64,000 nt of DNA from Sympetrum striolatum (GCA_947579665.1 OX388349.1:41859854-41923853), one strand, 5' to 3'; positions 12,005 to 25,854 are shown, counted from the first letter of the stretch. The notes: generated from the sequence alone by a model not told the origin. Translations and numbers: made by a program.

Positions 12005-15000
12005 AATTCTTTCAATAAAATATTTTACCGATGCGAGTTTACATTATCTCTTGCTAATAGTATTTTCATTGTATCCAACTAAATTACTAAGATAGGAAAC
12101 ATGTTATACAAAAAATATTCAATGACTTTGTTTAAAAGGGATGATTTCATCGAGAAAAGTAATTGATATACATAATAATGTAAGGTATGCTATCCCATTT
12201 ATGATGCACATCATTCATTTAAGAAATTCTGTAAATAATTATTTAATTATAAAAAAAGTATTGCTGTGAAGCTCCATTGCCCGGGTAATTTTTTAAGCAT
12301 TTCTCCATTATCAGCTAGTTATAAACTAGTGGGAATCTTTGTTTCTCCGAATACCAATGAATGAGGCGAGGAACGCTAACAAAGACGGCTATGGGAGATA
12401 TTAAACCTCTAATAAGCTCAAAAGAATTCCCTATTGGTGAGAATTCTTCAATGCGTCACCTCATAAGTTTGCGAAGAATTTTCGAATTTTTCCTAATAGT
12501 GCCAAGTGCCAAACTTAACTATCGGGCTTGGAATTTTTTTCGAGAAACTATTTTTCTCCAATCGGCCATATACACGAAAATTCCAGGAGTGAAATTGAAA
12601 AATAGTAGCGCTTATAAAACAGTAGAAGAGTTAACCTCCATTCATCTCTGCTATCGTCGAATTCCGCCCGAGAGAGACCATATATCATTGGCCTCCAACC
12701 TAGCATTAGGCCTAGAATTGCCGCTTTTACAATCCGAGGCGACCGGGAACTAGTAGACGCGACCATGTCTACAAGGAGCCTCATTAGCGATTTGGCTCCA
12801 ATAAAAAGTCGGAATTACCAAAATATACATATTAAACAGCGTTTGGGAGGTGCGAATGCCGAGGAGAACATGACCCCGTGCTATGGCGTGATTTTGGGAG
12901 GCAGGGAAATCCGCACCATGGTATTAATTTAATGTTTTCGGAAGGCGAGAGCCTCTTTTGTGTTTTTCGGAAGGGAAAAAAGTGCCAAATCGGAGACACG
13001 GAGAAGATTATAAGCACGGGCGCCAATCGCGGTTCGAATAAAGGCCCCAATGGGATGGACTCACTTTAAATTTATGCAGCGGACGCCAAATACCTTATAA
13101 TTAAGGGAGCCACTTCGAAGATCGCTACACCTGTCCATGCGTACGTCACAGGAACTCTTTCGCAACGTCCTTCTCTGTATTGATGGTTTCTCTCGTAATT
13201 GATCAACATAAACAGTTTATTTGCAGTATATATCATAAGAGACTTTTTAGGCTGCATGGAGCAATGAATAATGCCTCTTTAATTTTATTTCTTCTAAGGC
13301 GTGACTTCAAATGCATTTTGTCATCTCCAAAGAGTTTCTAGCCTCCGTAATCGACTTATTCAATTCAAGATAAAATTATATTCCAATCATTAAATGCGCC
13401 ATTTTACCAATAATGTGTATTATTTTTTACGAATCGCCACTTTCGTGTGCTGAATATTTCTTCCGTAACATTGCTATGATTAAGTATCCCTTTTTAGGCA
13501 ATATTTCTACATTTATTCGGCGAATTAACAAAAATATAATGACCCTAAAACAGGATATTTCGATTTTCGTAATTTATAACTGTCTGAATATCCTTTTTCA
13601 TACAAAAATATCGCGGTAATTTTACTTTGTAATATTTTAAGTAGCAAAGTCAATTTTTCTTTCAACACTTGTGAGTTAAAGTATGATTTTCCTTTAATTA
13701 AACCTTATTGATTACATTTTTATTCCACAAATGGTACTTAAAGTTTACTTAAAATTCTATTAAAAAAAGTGGCGTATAGTTGCACATTCTTAATTACAGA
13801 AAAATGTATTTAGTTTAGTTCCCATACGCAAGTTAAATCGTCTCACAGTGAGACGAAAATATTCGGAAGGAGTCGAAGAAAACATATGAAGTGAAGGGAT
13901 GCTGCCATTCTAAGAATCTCGGAAAACACCGAAATTTACATTTTTACTGTTAAAGTGAATATTGAAGAACTGAATGATAGATAACATCTATGAGGTAACG
14001 TCAACTTGTTCATAGCATAGTTACAGCATTAACTAGAAAAATCATGGGAAAAAAGTGTTGTATCTATTTAACGTATATAAAAATTAAAAGTACTATAATC
14101 TAAAATTGCTTCTAAAACGAACAATAAACTATTCTAAATTTCTCTGCTAATGAAATTTATGTTGTTATCTCTCTCGATTCTCCATATTTATGAACTATTG
14201 ATCACTTTCACTGAATCAGTCACTCCATATTCCTCATCCTCATTAAATCGTTTCATCTTCACTTTCTTTCCTACTAACTCTTCAAGTTGTCTATTTATAA
14301 CTGCTTCTTAATCAATCATCACTCCTAAACTGAGGAGGCTCCATACGTCATTTTCCTGCGATCCACCTTTCCCGAATTTTTATCCAAACTAATCTATTCT
14401 TTTCTTTGAAGACCGCTTCATTTTTAATCTCCTGTTTTATTCATAATTTTCCTCATTATAAACCGCATCTATGGTACCCATCCATTATGAGGCTCTTAAC
14501 TTTTTTCTTCTCTTTTACGTTTCGTTCGATTTATTGGGAATGCTTTCTTGGGAAGGTATTTTACTGTGCGAAGGATGAAATTTGAAAACCTTTTTACATA
14601 AACGCGTTGAAATTTTGATAGTAGAAAATAATAGTTGGCAGATGGCTTTCTCCAGAATGTTACTTCTTTAATAAAAACATAAAAGCATCATTGCCTTCAG
14701 CAGGAGTGTGCGTGATTATTTCATGGACTTTCTATATTATTTCATTCTCATTTCCTCGTGAATACTAGAGCTGCGATGGATTTTAATAAAGTTTACTAAC
14801 TGATGAAAGCAGATCAATGCAGGATTTTTTCATTAATGAAAATCCTCTTTGCTGAACAAAGATTTTTTTATTTTATCAACACAGAATTTGAAAAGAACCA
14901 AAAATTTCGTGGTAGTGAAATAATTTAAAAGGAATCATATAAGCTAGTATTTCGCCGTTTTGAAGGTAACGATTTAATGAGAGAAATCCTGTGAAAGGAA

Positions 15001-15157
15001 GACGAACACTTTATTTGGAACTAGCGGAGTGCCCGTTGATTCTCAACGGAAAAATGAATGTAAATCGAAAGGTAATGAAATTTACATATGAAAAAATTTA
15101 GATATGAGAACTCTTAAATTTATGAAAAACAATACTTCTCTTCATCCTAAGTGACTT
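12005..15157. other. Non-coding stretch
   Basis: No supported gene. The ORF at 12361-12753 (130 codons) has no recognisable domain. About 12880-13060 is GC-elevated and open on both strands. A perfect short palindrome, CGTCTCAC-A-GTGAGACG, sits at 13839-13855. About 14160-14480 is C/T-rich and could hide a decayed minus-strand LINE, but no motif could be confirmed. Confidence 0.5.
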
Positions 15158-15340
15158 ACGAAATCACAAAAACAGCTACACAAATGTAAATCGCAGAATA
15201 AACTAATGCACCCGTCGCTACAACAAATAGAGGAAACCACTGAGTACAAAATGAATGGAGACGAAATCACAAAAATAGCCACACAAATCTTGTGAACCAC
15301 AAACAAAAACGAATGAACCAGTCGCTTAGCACGTCCAATA
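15158..15340. repeat. Diverged 103-bp tandem pair
   Basis: ACGAAATCACAAAAACAGC at 15158 and ACGAAATCACAAAAATAGCC at 15261 begin two related units. Both continue with CACACAAAT-like sequence and later ACCAGTCGCT/ACCCGTCGCT. The units are clearly related but with substitutions and indels, so the duplication is old. Confidence 0.5.
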
Positions 15341-16462
15341 TGTCCGCTAGACAGCGAGTCAGTGAAATCATCGAAACTATATAATAAACGAATTAACAAA
15401 TAAACGCCGCAAACGAATTACGATGTATAGCAGTTAATCTAATTAGAACTCGTCCTTTTATGAATTAACACCTAATATCCTTAAGATGGCGTCGGCCGTT
15501 TTCTTAATTTAATTACTTAACACTTAATAAATGACCCTCTGCTGTTTAATTAACTTTATGAATTGTGTAGAAAATTTTTATCCTATTGATAATGTAAGCG
15601 GCGCATCTGTTTAATTATATCGCAATAATAATTTGACCTTTATGTTGCAAAATCAGAGTGAACTCTTACCTCTTCTCTTGAATAGGATTTAATTTAATTT
15701 CAATGTTTTCAGATACCGTTGACGAAAAATATTGTCTTCCGATATTTTTATAAACGTGGAATGAGGAGGAGGTGGAATTTTCAAGACCGTTTTTCCTTGG
15801 GAATTTTCCTTGGTGCACGCCTTTATGTGAAAAGTCACCTTAACCCTTTCCTTATTCAAAGATGATATTTTCATGTAAATATAACATATATATCCGAAAA
15901 AAGTTACCGAGTTTAATCTTGGACTGAAGGAATACCATATACCAGCAATATTTCATTCTAGAGGGAATTTCTATAGTATATGCAACTGAAAATGAGAAGT
16001 AAATTAACGAAAAAGACTTCGAAAGTGAAATATCTTGTTAGAGGTCATACTTCGAAATGATGCTAATTCGACTAAATTCTTATTCAGTTTATCCAATTTG
16101 TCCTTGCCTAGACATACAATCTATTAGTTACAGCAGTGAAAATAATACATGTATATTTTATCTCTTTCGATACTTGTCTAGGGTCCGTAAAATGAATACT
16201 ACTTTGATTTTTTGGAATAATTAAATCCTGCAACATACAGCATACATATTTAGGCGTATTTATAATGATAATATTTGAGCAGCCAGCATAGAACCGAAGC
16301 ATAAAAATAAAGGACAGCCGCCCATAATCTGAGAGAGGTGTTCCATATTTTATAGTCTAAAAAACTTAATAACGTATCGGCAATCGTTTAACACGAACAT
16401 TTAAACATATTATTTAAGATATAACAAAATACCAATATGTATGATTATCACTATCAAGAAAA
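15341..16462. other. AT-rich non-coding stretch
   Basis: Only short ORFs with no recognisable product. No repeat ends, RNA genes or other structures were identified. Confidence 0.55.
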
Positions 16463-17501
16463 GATATAGGTGGATAGTACCTATACTTAAACACACCAAT
16501 AGATGATCCACTAAAACATTTCTTGGTTTCATTTCCAATTCTATATCTAAAAACATAAAATCCGTTTACCTTCCCAGTCCGGCATAAAAGGATTGTGATT
16601 CGTTGCAGCTTTAATTCCAATTCTTTACACTTCAAAGAAAGCAATCACTGAATTCAGGGGTATTTCAACGATCTTGTTTGATTCATTAAATGCACGGCGG
16701 GATGCTAAATGAAACGATTAGTATTTAGATCGGAAAATAAGAATGAGAAAGTTATCAACTTACCAAGCTAAGAAGATATAATTACTTTATATGAGAAAAG
16801 AAGATTCATTTAATACGACGATAAACATTAATTTCACGTAAATAATCAATACATATTGGCGTTGCTAAAAACAAAGCTTGATTGTTGCAGTCGCGCGTAT
16901 GCTAACGAATTTGAATTCAAATTTAAAGATATCGAGTAGGTGGATGTAGGTGGACAGTAAGTATACTTAAACACACCAATAGATAATCCAATAAAACATT
17001 TCTTGGTTTAATTTCCCATTCTATATCTAAAAGTACAAAATTCGTTTACCTTTCAAGTCAGCTATAAAAGGCTTGTCATTCCTTGCTGCTTATTAAGCCC
17101 AATTATTGACACTTCAATGGAAGCAATCACTGAATTCAGGGATATTTCAAATATCTTGATTGATTTATTCTTCAGCGTTAAAGATTAAATTCACAGCGGG
17201 ACGCTAAATAAAACGATTATTATTTAGAGCGGAAAATAAGAATGAGAAAGTTATCAACTTACCAAGCTAAGAAGATATAATTACTTTATATGAAGAAAGA
17301 AGATTAATTTAAGTAGTAGTAGTAATTATGAAGGTGCCTCGACAGCTGAGGTCATTTCGCACCTTTTCCTTTTGATTCATTTAATACGACGATAAACATT
17401 CATCTCACGTAAAGAATCAACAAACACTGGTGTTGCTATAAACAAAGCTTGGTTGTTGATGATGCACTAATGCTAACGAATTTGAATTTAAAGATATCGA
17501 G
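16463..17501. repeat. Direct tandem duplication, unit about 480 bp
   Basis: Unit A (about 16463-16937) and unit B (about 16943-17501) both open with GATRTAGGTGGA, share CTTAAACACACCAATAGAT and GAGAAAGTTATCAACTTACC blocks in register, and close with GAATTTGAATTxAA...AAAGATATCGAG. The offset is 480 bp. Unit B is longer because of a 61-bp insertion. Divergence is visible throughout (many substitutions), so the duplication is not recent. Function unknown. Confidence 0.75.
17302..17384 (-). mobile_element. Short 5'-truncated retroposon 3' end with target-site duplication
   Basis: Comparing the two 480-bp units shows a 61-bp insertion (17313-17373) only in unit B, flanked by GATTAATTTAA and GATTCATTTAA, an 11-bp target-site duplication with one mismatch. 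On the minus strand the insert reads AAAAGG...GGTGCGAAATGACCTC, a nested stem (GGTG/CACC and CCTC/GAGG on the plus strand), then a CTACTACTACTT tail. This fits target-primed reverse transcription of a LINE or SINE whose 3' end is a hairpin plus a trinucleotide tail. Confidence 0.6.
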
Positions 17502-17739
17502 ATTGGCCTTGACGACGGGTTGTTTAGAATATCAGATTCTCATAAAATTTTCGTATTTAACTTCCTAATCCTCACAACTTCGAAGTGAAAGCAATATTCT
17601 ACGACCAAAATAAGAAACTTCATTCTATTTCCTTTGTTTTGGTGTTAATTTTAGTTTCAAAGGACCATTATTTCTAATTTAATTTTGTTAAAGAAAAGTT
17701 TCGTGCAAATGATAAAAATGTCTTCCCATGTATTTCTTA

Positions 17740-18175
17740 TGGAAACTATTCGACCCTCTGGAGTCGAACCGAGTACAGATGGGTCAACAAAAATTAGCCT
17801 ATCATTTGCGCTAGGGAGACTTTTAATATTGTACAAATTTTGAAATTTTATAAATAATTAACTTTAGAGTTATAGCGTGAAATAGATTTTTGACCCCGAC
17901 TGGGGACGAACTGGAGACAGCTAGGTGGATAAAAGGTAGCCTATGTCACTCCCCGGATGACAAATGACCATCATACCAAATTTCATCAAAATCGGTTGGA
18001 TAGTTTTTGAGTGATGCTGTAACAGACAGACAGACAGACAGACATGAAAATTTCTAAAACGTGTTTCGAACTCAGGAACAACCCTAGTATCCAGCAATAC
18101 AACTTTTTTTGAAATCGGATCAATGTACAGACACGACCACCTCTACAGATTTATTATATATATAGATTAATTAAA
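17740..18175 (+). mobile_element. RTE-like LINE/SINE 3' region, partly duplicated
   Basis: GGTAGCCTATGTCACTCC (near 17936), ACCAAATTTCATCAAAATCGG (near 17977) and TAGTTTTTGAGTGATGC, then an (ACAG)n run and an ending in TATATATATAGATT, are the familiar signature of RTE-clade 3' ends in arthropods (recognised from memory, not searched). A diverged version of the first block (GACCCTCTGG...TTAGCCTATC) occurs just upstream at about 17748-17823, so the element is partly duplicated or a second copy precedes it. No coding part is left. Confidence 0.6.
18022..18044 (+). repeat. (ACAG)n microsatellite
   Basis: About five and a half tandem ACAG units inside the RTE-like 3' region. This position is typical for simple repeats in these elements. 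Confidence 0.85.
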
Positions 18176-21100
18176 ACTTTCGTAAAAAATAAATGACTAA
18201 TTCTTCTGTCCTGAAGATATTCAATGCAACTTCTTCCTGCTCCCTACATCCAGAAGTAAATCTAGTAGTTCTGCTAATGATATATATAAAGAGCTCATAG
18301 AATTACCTCAGGTATAATTCTTTGAATTAGATATTACTTTTGAATACTTCTGAATTAAACCATGAGTGATTCTTTTAATTAAATAAGATTTTAGGTTGAT
18401 GTTTCGCCATATAAAAGCACATATTATGAATTAATTTTTTCAATATTTCTTGATTCCATCCCCTATCCACATGATTCAAAGATATACGTACAGAATTTTG
18501 AATTTTTAGAAGCCATATATCGCTCGGGATTGCTCACGGATAAACCCTCGCTCCGCAGGAGTTTCTAACCATTCAGAGGTTAGGCAGGACCTCGAAAAAA
18601 TTTTTATGTCACCATCATCTTGGACTTAGACTTAAAAGTCCACATCGAATGGCAATCTTTACGAGACCTTGGGACTCAATTTCCATCTCCCCGGTTTTTA
18701 TTCCGAGGCTGACTCACGCTGCACAGCATAATCCGTGCGATATTTAGGTAACGTGGGCTCCGATCAGATAAAAAACGCGGAATCCAGAACTGAGCCACTT
18801 CGGCCCACGCACTTTCCCATTCACCGCGCACCGGCAACACCCTTAACTGAACGAAAATCCGCGTCGGGCTATTCAAGACCTCCTCGTGACGTCCTCAACT
18901 CAAGAGGAAGAAGTCCTCGATGGCTTGAGACCGCTTTCGGCGTGGGAGTCTCCATCCAACGTATGGGAGTCTCCGATCGCATGCCTTCAGAAGTCGGATG
19001 CACCAGAACCCGACCTGGGCTATTCCACTCAATTTATCGGAACTGAATGCGTGCCGACGACAGGCCTTATGGTTATTTGTGCAGAGGTAGAAATAGAATC
19101 GCGATGCACTAAAAATACCGGACGCATCGATTGCTTGATGGGCAACAGAAAGGGCCGACAATGTTTGCGAGTCTCGAGGAGTTATGCCTAAGAAATAGCC
19201 ATTGCACTTCGCCGCAAAGGGAGTGACGTCAAATATTAATGGCGTTCGCTTATTGAATTCCCCGATAGGATCTGGAATGATATAAACGAAGTAACGACGT
19301 CGATTCAAACGCGGTCGCTAAAGGAAAGCTTTTTCAGTAGATGATTTTGATCGGGAATTTTCTCTGAAAAGGGCAAAGAACTCTCCAAACGGTCATGGGC
19401 AGGCTCGCGTAGTCTTTATTTTTGCAAAGTCAACGATTGTGGTGAGATATACTACATGGTCATGTGTGTATCTCCTCGGTTCCATTGCTGCTCATTGGAA
19501 ATAAAGCTTATTTTCATGTACAAATACAGAGAATTCCTTTCATTTCAGCGTATATAAGTATACTATAACCAGTTGAAATCGAAGACTAGATTTCCCTGGA
19601 TGCATGCCTATTTTATTGCGATTCCACAAAAAATTCTGCTTAATCGGGGACGTGTATAACTTACTTTATTCGCAGACAAGCATGTATTTCCTTTTTTCTG
19701 GTGATCTTCTTGGAATGAAAACTTTGAAATATCAACTGAATGTAAAAAGTAATGATCCTTTTTTTAAATTTACGAAGTGTATGATATCTGTTCTAAATAT
19801 TAATTATCAGTGAATTTAAACTTAGAGAAATCTAATGGTGCTCTTTTTTCAGAGTGAATTTTCAATTTACTCGTCGGTGATTACGTATTCTCCAGTATTT
19901 TTAAGATAAGTTACTACAGGAATCAAAGCTGGAAGGCATCTTCCTACTAAGGTCATTTTTCATGAACTTCGTAAACGATAATAGATATTTCGGGACACCG
20001 TCACCATAAAACGTTTTTTTTATGGTAATCGGACCAAATATATTTATTTTAAATGTCATCGTCATAAAAATTACATTTCGGTAAGTCGTACCATTCTTAT
20101 ATTTTTTCCTAATCTCCACGTACCCTTACTCTTTAAGTCAACTAAACTCACGAACAAGCTTTCGAGAGTTAGTCCAACAAGTCCGTTATTCATTTCCTAC
20201 GACCTTGATTTCGGACTTAAGGTCAAAACATAAATGTTTATCTGTTGCTATTTTGAAGGCCTATTTTACTATTCAAAATAATCTTCTATCCATATAACAA
20301 CTTTTTTTTACATTTCTTATCGACATTTAAGATAATTTATTTTTCTAAAAATATTCCTTTGCTATTAAGGATATTTGTCTTCTATCTTCACAGCAGCATA
20401 TTGTAAGTAATTTGACCATTTATTTCTCAACCCCTTGGATTTCATTGGCAATAGAAGATAACCTGAGAACCTCGTGAACTTCAAAGCTAAACAAAAGAAA
20501 TCAACTAGCAGATATTATTCGATTATACAAATAAGTATCATAAGAGGAAGTTAAATTGCTCAGCCTTAATTGCAGTCAAAATAAAACTTACACTGATTTT
20601 GTTGTGTACATACAGAAAATATATTGCATAGAAATTGATTTTTCCTGAAGAATATCCCGTTATGAATCGTAAAAATATCTTGATGGCACCACCTTTCTCA
20701 AATTCATAATATGAGATTTATAGAATGTCTCAGTTTTTACTGCAATGACATAAATTTAAAGTAGTTTAAAAAATTCTTTAATTTCTCTAATTTAAACGTG
20801 ATATGCTTATATTAGGAAAATCTTAAGTGTTCCCAAAACTTATTCTGAGCATTCGAAGATTTAATTTGAATATTATAATTAACCTCAATTCTTTGAACAT
20901 AGACAATTTTGGTAAATTCGATAGAGAGATATTTAACATACTTAATGACGAAACAAAACAATAACGTATTAGTTTCGTGCACATCTTAATTAAGGAAGCC
21001 ATGTTATTTTTCAATTTAAATAAATCATATCAAATATGCGCTGTCATTACCGTGTAGGAACTTTCAAAATTTCTTAACTACGGAAAATGAACGATGCTTT

Positions 21101-23821
21101 TAACACCTACCGGAGACGAGATGCCTATGGAAGACTACACCACAAAATAACATACGAGGAAACATCAAGCCATAAAATATCACGTGGTAGTAGTTTTACC
21201 GTTTTTTCCACCGGTCAAGAAACTCCCTAACCACCCGGATTTTGAATATTACCACTCATAAAACATCCTAAGCACCACCTAGTACCTCACCTCCGTAAGC
21301 TCATTAGCATATTATTCGAGCTCGTTACCACGCGCGCATAGCTTAAGAGAGGGGCAGTTTAGAAAGAATCCCCATACGTGATCGGGCATGAAACCAGGCG
21401 AGAGAGCTAGGCAAAACTTCTTCCGAGTTGCCATTTTTTTCGCCTCCAACTGGTTGTCCACACACCTCCTCGTTGCATGAGCGAATCCTTATATATATTC
21501 ACCCCCTAAGCCCGAAAACTACTACTTCCAGTTCCTCTGTACATCTCTTCAGTCCAGTTTTCATGGCACGCCCCCCGGACCCCATCCTCCGCTGTTCTGG
21601 TTTGGGTCCAAGTGGATCTCTCCCCAGATGAATATGCAGATGCGTAGCCAGAGTCGCGTGCTACGACTCACACCCCACGCCGCCATAAACTGCTCCCCAC
21701 CTCGCAAGTGGCCACTCCCTCCTGAAAAACTTCGGCTCTAACCTCTTATGACTACTTTTCCTTCTTTTTCTGCCTCCCATTCCCCCGGTTTTCCCTCCGC
21801 CGTTGATTCGATTTTCAGGATTCCTCGGCCACGTATCTCTTTCCCTCTCTGCTTTGGTTGTAAGGCTCTTAATATGGGCATGTTTTACCTGGGTGTCAGC
21901 CAGCGGAGTTGGAGTAAGATTGAATTGTGGAGCGTATTTCTCAAGCGAGTTTTGTTGTACTGTTTGGGTATTTTGATCCTTTTTATAGCCTCTAGAATAT
22001 TCGTGAAAATAAAGGAGAGAAATTGGTACTTTTTCCACAAAATTCCACAAAAACTCGCCCGATTCTGTGAATTTTACTCTAGAATATTGTTTAAAGGTAG
22101 AGACATTGAGACTCCTCGTGAGTAAATTCACTGCAAAGTGGATCTCATTTAAGAAATTGTACTCGCCTAGTATATTTCGATTTGTTTTCATAAGCTGCTA
22201 ATATTAATCTCGTTTCAGTATATGGTTGGAAATATTTTTAAATTGAATTAATAGCTAAGTGGATTCTAGCTCCGGGAAATTTATATTTAAACTTATAAAG
22301 CGATAGGAATGCATTCGATCTATAATATCTGAGGAAAAATTCGTAACCTAATCGGCTTAAACATTTTAGGTAAGAATTTAGGCCAATCTGATTTCGCATT
22401 ATCTATTCAATTCTAGCTCTGTTATTCATAACTTGAAGTAAAGTCTGTGTTGCAGAGGCCAACGGAAAGAAATTTAAAATTTATTTTATTTTCTACTTAT
22501 TGCCACTATCACTTCTGTCACATTGATTTTATATGTGTTCCGAGATACTATAGAATTAAATCTATGTTGAAGTACTTGTCGAACCATCAAGAAATAATAC
22601 AAAAAACTAAATATTTATTAGAAAAGGATAAACTTACAGAAAATTGAACAAATACTCCAAGCTGGTAATCTCTCTACAGAAAGATTTCTACCACAATGTT
22701 TTCGTTTCTGAGATTCCCTGCTTTTATCCTTCCTGTTTCTATCAGATTATTCTAGTCAAGTATAGTTATCTTTGTCTCTACGTCTTCTTGAAGTCTCTAC
22801 CAACTTGCAGCAAACCCCTTTAAAAGACTAATCATTTGCTTGATGTTCTCTGATATATCTTATTGTATTTTACCGTTCTAAAGTTGAGTCCAGTATAGAA
22901 ATGCTTTCTAACATTTAAAATCCACATATAGGAATTTATTAAAATATTTTGGCGTACTGTTACGGAACTTTTGAATCTTTAGCCAAATTTTAAATAAAAA
23001 GAGCGGAATGAATAATTCCAGTCTTTTATTATGAGCCCCCATAAAAAAAGAAAAAATTTTAAGATGGAGCGAAAATATATTGCTAAATTCAAGGGATATG
23101 TTATCCTTGAATAATTAACGGTGTACCTAGGCTTTATTCACGAAATACCATCATTGATTAGAGATAAGATGAGTCTTTTATTTCTTTATCTCGCACTATA
23201 ATTATGTATATTATTATTGTTATTATTATTATCATTTTTATTCAACTTTTTGTCATCACTGCTGGATTACACAAAGGTACGGGCATAAATACCAAGTTTT
23301 CCCTGAAAATAATATTTCTGATATTATGATAATTATTTACAAACCAAAATTAAAAAATGTCCTTACAGTATGCTGAAATAATAACAGCCTTTTGAATTTT
23401 CACATAAATATTCTTTTATAAACATAATGTTTACAGGCTCTGAAGGAGTTCTTTTGGTATTATACCGGTAGCCGATAACATTTTGGTCACTATTATAATT
23501 TGTTTCATACTCCAGATCCTTAATATTTCATTCGCTAGTTCTTGATTTTTGCTTCTTCTTTCATGAATTATTCTTTCTATGTAATACGTTAAAGGGATTG
23601 AGATATCTATCAGAAAATCACATTTTTTTATTTATATATTAGAGGGATATTAATTATGTTGTGGTGTATTGTCTTATCTGTCCTATTATTATAAGTATTG
23701 CACTACGCACCAGTTAGAAAGCACTGTAGTACAGGAAGGTTCAGGTACAAATTGAGCTAAGATAATGATCAATCGTTTAGTCTAATTTTTGGTTTTCCTT
23801 TTCTTGCCATAATTAAGTGTC
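18176..23821. other. Non-coding stretch with two GC-elevated islands
   Basis: No supported gene. About 18680-19320 is CpG-rich and open on both strands. It includes a near-direct repeat, TGGGAGTCTCC, at about 18946 and 18965, and one TGACGTCA palindrome at 19224-19231. About 21420-22130 is also GC-elevated. ORFs in both islands (for example 18895-19308 minus, 21661-22191 minus) lack recognisable domains and overlap on opposite strands. A TTTTAG|GTAAGA junction at 22369/22370 is a weak recursive-splice-like site. 23205-23240 is TAT-rich simple sequence. Confidence 0.5.
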
Positions 23822-23879
23822 ACTAAGTACCAAAACCATCAATGAATGTCACGTTGATTGATGGTTTTGGGTACTTAGT
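23822..23879. repeat. 58-bp imperfect hairpin
   Basis: Left arm ACTAAGTACCAAAACCATCAAT (written here as 23822-23843) pairs with 23857-23879 over 22 bp with a single bulged base and a 13-base loop. The size suits a tiny fold-back MITE or a short hairpin RNA precursor. No target-site duplication is obvious. Confidence 0.6.
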
Positions 23880-25854
23880 AACAATGTATTAAATTACTTT
23901 ACCATCAGCGGTATACCTTTATATTCTTACCATGTATATGCTCCAATTCCTCCTATCCTTCCCTCACGTTATGCCATGCACCCTTCTCCTCCATACCACT
24001 TTCGCAATTCTTCCTTCTCCCCTCCTAAACCACTTTCTCTCCCTCTTTCGCATGCTCTCCCCCTTTATCTCATCCGCCCTTTTCTTCTCTGCGTGTTCAA
24101 ACCCTCCTCTTATCTCAACCTTCCCTTTTCGCTTTTGATTCGTCACCACCGTTACAAAATGTCTCTTATTTATATCTCTCGCTCTCCCTTTTCTTCTGCC
24201 ACTGTCCCGTCCGATCTCTCTATCCCAAACGCATTGTCTCCCCGCCTTTAACCGACCGTTTTTCATTTTCTCCCATTTTAATATTTTTCACGCTACGTGG
24301 CATTCCCGCGCGCTATTTATGACGTCACGCATTATAACTCATTCAATTTGGTTCGTTCCCCGCATTTAATGACGCTCGCGCATATCTGTCTCGTTCCGGT
24401 TGCTACATTGAAAGCGCTTTAGATCGCATCCATACGTTTCACGACCGTACTTTTTCGCCCAAAGGTTTTACCGTTTCTTCTTTATCTGCTGCACTTTTAT
24501 TGCTTTCGTTTATTTCGTCTGCTCATTTTTATCCATACGGCTCGTCCGACGTGGCTGCATGTGCGGCAGAATTTAGTTATAGGGCTATATATCGAATAAA
24601 GTTTGAATTGATCATATTATAAAACGAATTGAAAAACCTGCTATTTGGTTATTTTTTGTATTACTGTCTAAGATATAGCATACTGTTGAAAGAGAGTGGA
24701 TACCACTGCTAACTGAATACATTTATGTTTAATCTGCAGCGGTAAAGAATACTTTTGAACTTCTGTTAATTTTATCTGTGAATGACTTATGAAGATGTTC
24801 TTATATTTGATGTTACTATCTACTTCTCTCTTTTCTTCATCTTTTCTTGCACATTTCGAAGTTTTATAACATTTCCTTCTCTTCGCGGGTGTTTTTTGCA
24901 GTGGAAACCTTTTCTATGATCAGTGTTGAAAGTTTTTTTTTATTTTCTCCGCACAACTATTTTTTTCCATTAATCCTCTTTATTTCCACGTAACTTGTTG
25001 AAAATCTGTTTTTATTACTGGTTATTTTTTTTGCTTGATGCTATATATTTATATGTATTTGTGCGAGACAAGGATTGAATAGAAGATGGGACTTCATATT
25101 TCCAATTTCTTTTACTAAAGACGTCTGTAAGTATGCGCGTGTGTATATAATCATATAAGACTCCTGAATAGCACGGGATAACTCGTTCAAATTTAGTGAA
25201 AGTGGTCCCAAGCTCGATGTTCGGTAAGAGCTTCACTTATTGACGTTTACCCAGCATTGTTCAGAATGTTATGTATCCGAACTGAAAGGTAACATCTTTT
25301 GTGAAATACATTCATACTATGTATTGACAAAATAGACTAAAAATGTGTCGTAATATTCATTCTGTATAGCTATCATGGCCCTATCACTAACGTGGTAGGC
25401 CGAAATGAATAATTTATTGATGAAAGTGAACACCAATACACTGTTATCACTGTGAATGGGTGTTTACTTGGGAGTTCTTGGTGAAACATTTGAATGACTA
25501 CAAGCAAGCTAAGATTCAATGGAATCAACTAAAATCGGCTATCTCCTACCTTTTGATTACCACCAAAATAATCAATTTGTTATAAAATCTCAATAAAAAC
25601 TGTAAATCGCAGTTACCTCTATTTAACTAGTTGTATCTTAACTTCAAAAGCAGCCATGGACTGTTATACAATTTATTCACTTCTTACTGTTTTAGCTTTA
25701 TGAATCTTTTTTTTCAAAATCGTCTTCAGGTTTCCCAGAGCTCAACTGGTTCGAACTCGAGATGTAAATTAGCATCAGCCCTGCAGTTGGAGTCCACCGT
25801 TCGATATTGTGTGCATTTATCTCTGCAATTTTGTTGTGTATATCAAAGACATGG
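23880..25854. other. Non-coding stretch, pyrimidine-rich then CpG-containing
   Basis: About 23930-24290 is C/T-rich on the plus strand, with low-complexity ORFs on both strands. About 24290-24560 is CpG-rich and contains a CRE-like palindrome TGACGTCA at 24320-24327. Near 24885-24910, GGGTGTTTTTTGCAGTGGAAA resembles the core of the dispersed retroposon at 262-500, so a short fragment of that family may be present. No supported gene. Confidence 0.5.

Noticed and set aside
12361..12753. 130-codon ORF
   Set aside because: No recognisable motif, unremarkable codon composition, and no splice or poly(A) context that would set it apart from chance.
17750..17823. Minus-strand tRNA-like sequence with GGTTCGACTCC
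   Set aside because: It resembles a B box, but it aligns with the first block of the RTE-like 3' region just downstream, so the similarity is better explained by that element.
19224..19231. TGACGTCA palindromes here and at 24320-24327 as functional CRE sites
   Set aside because: Single 8-bp matches with no promoter or gene nearby; not enough to call regulatory sites.
21661..22191. 176-codon minus-strand ORF as a gene
   Set aside because: It overlaps a 125-codon plus-strand ORF over most of its length, and neither has a recognisable feature.
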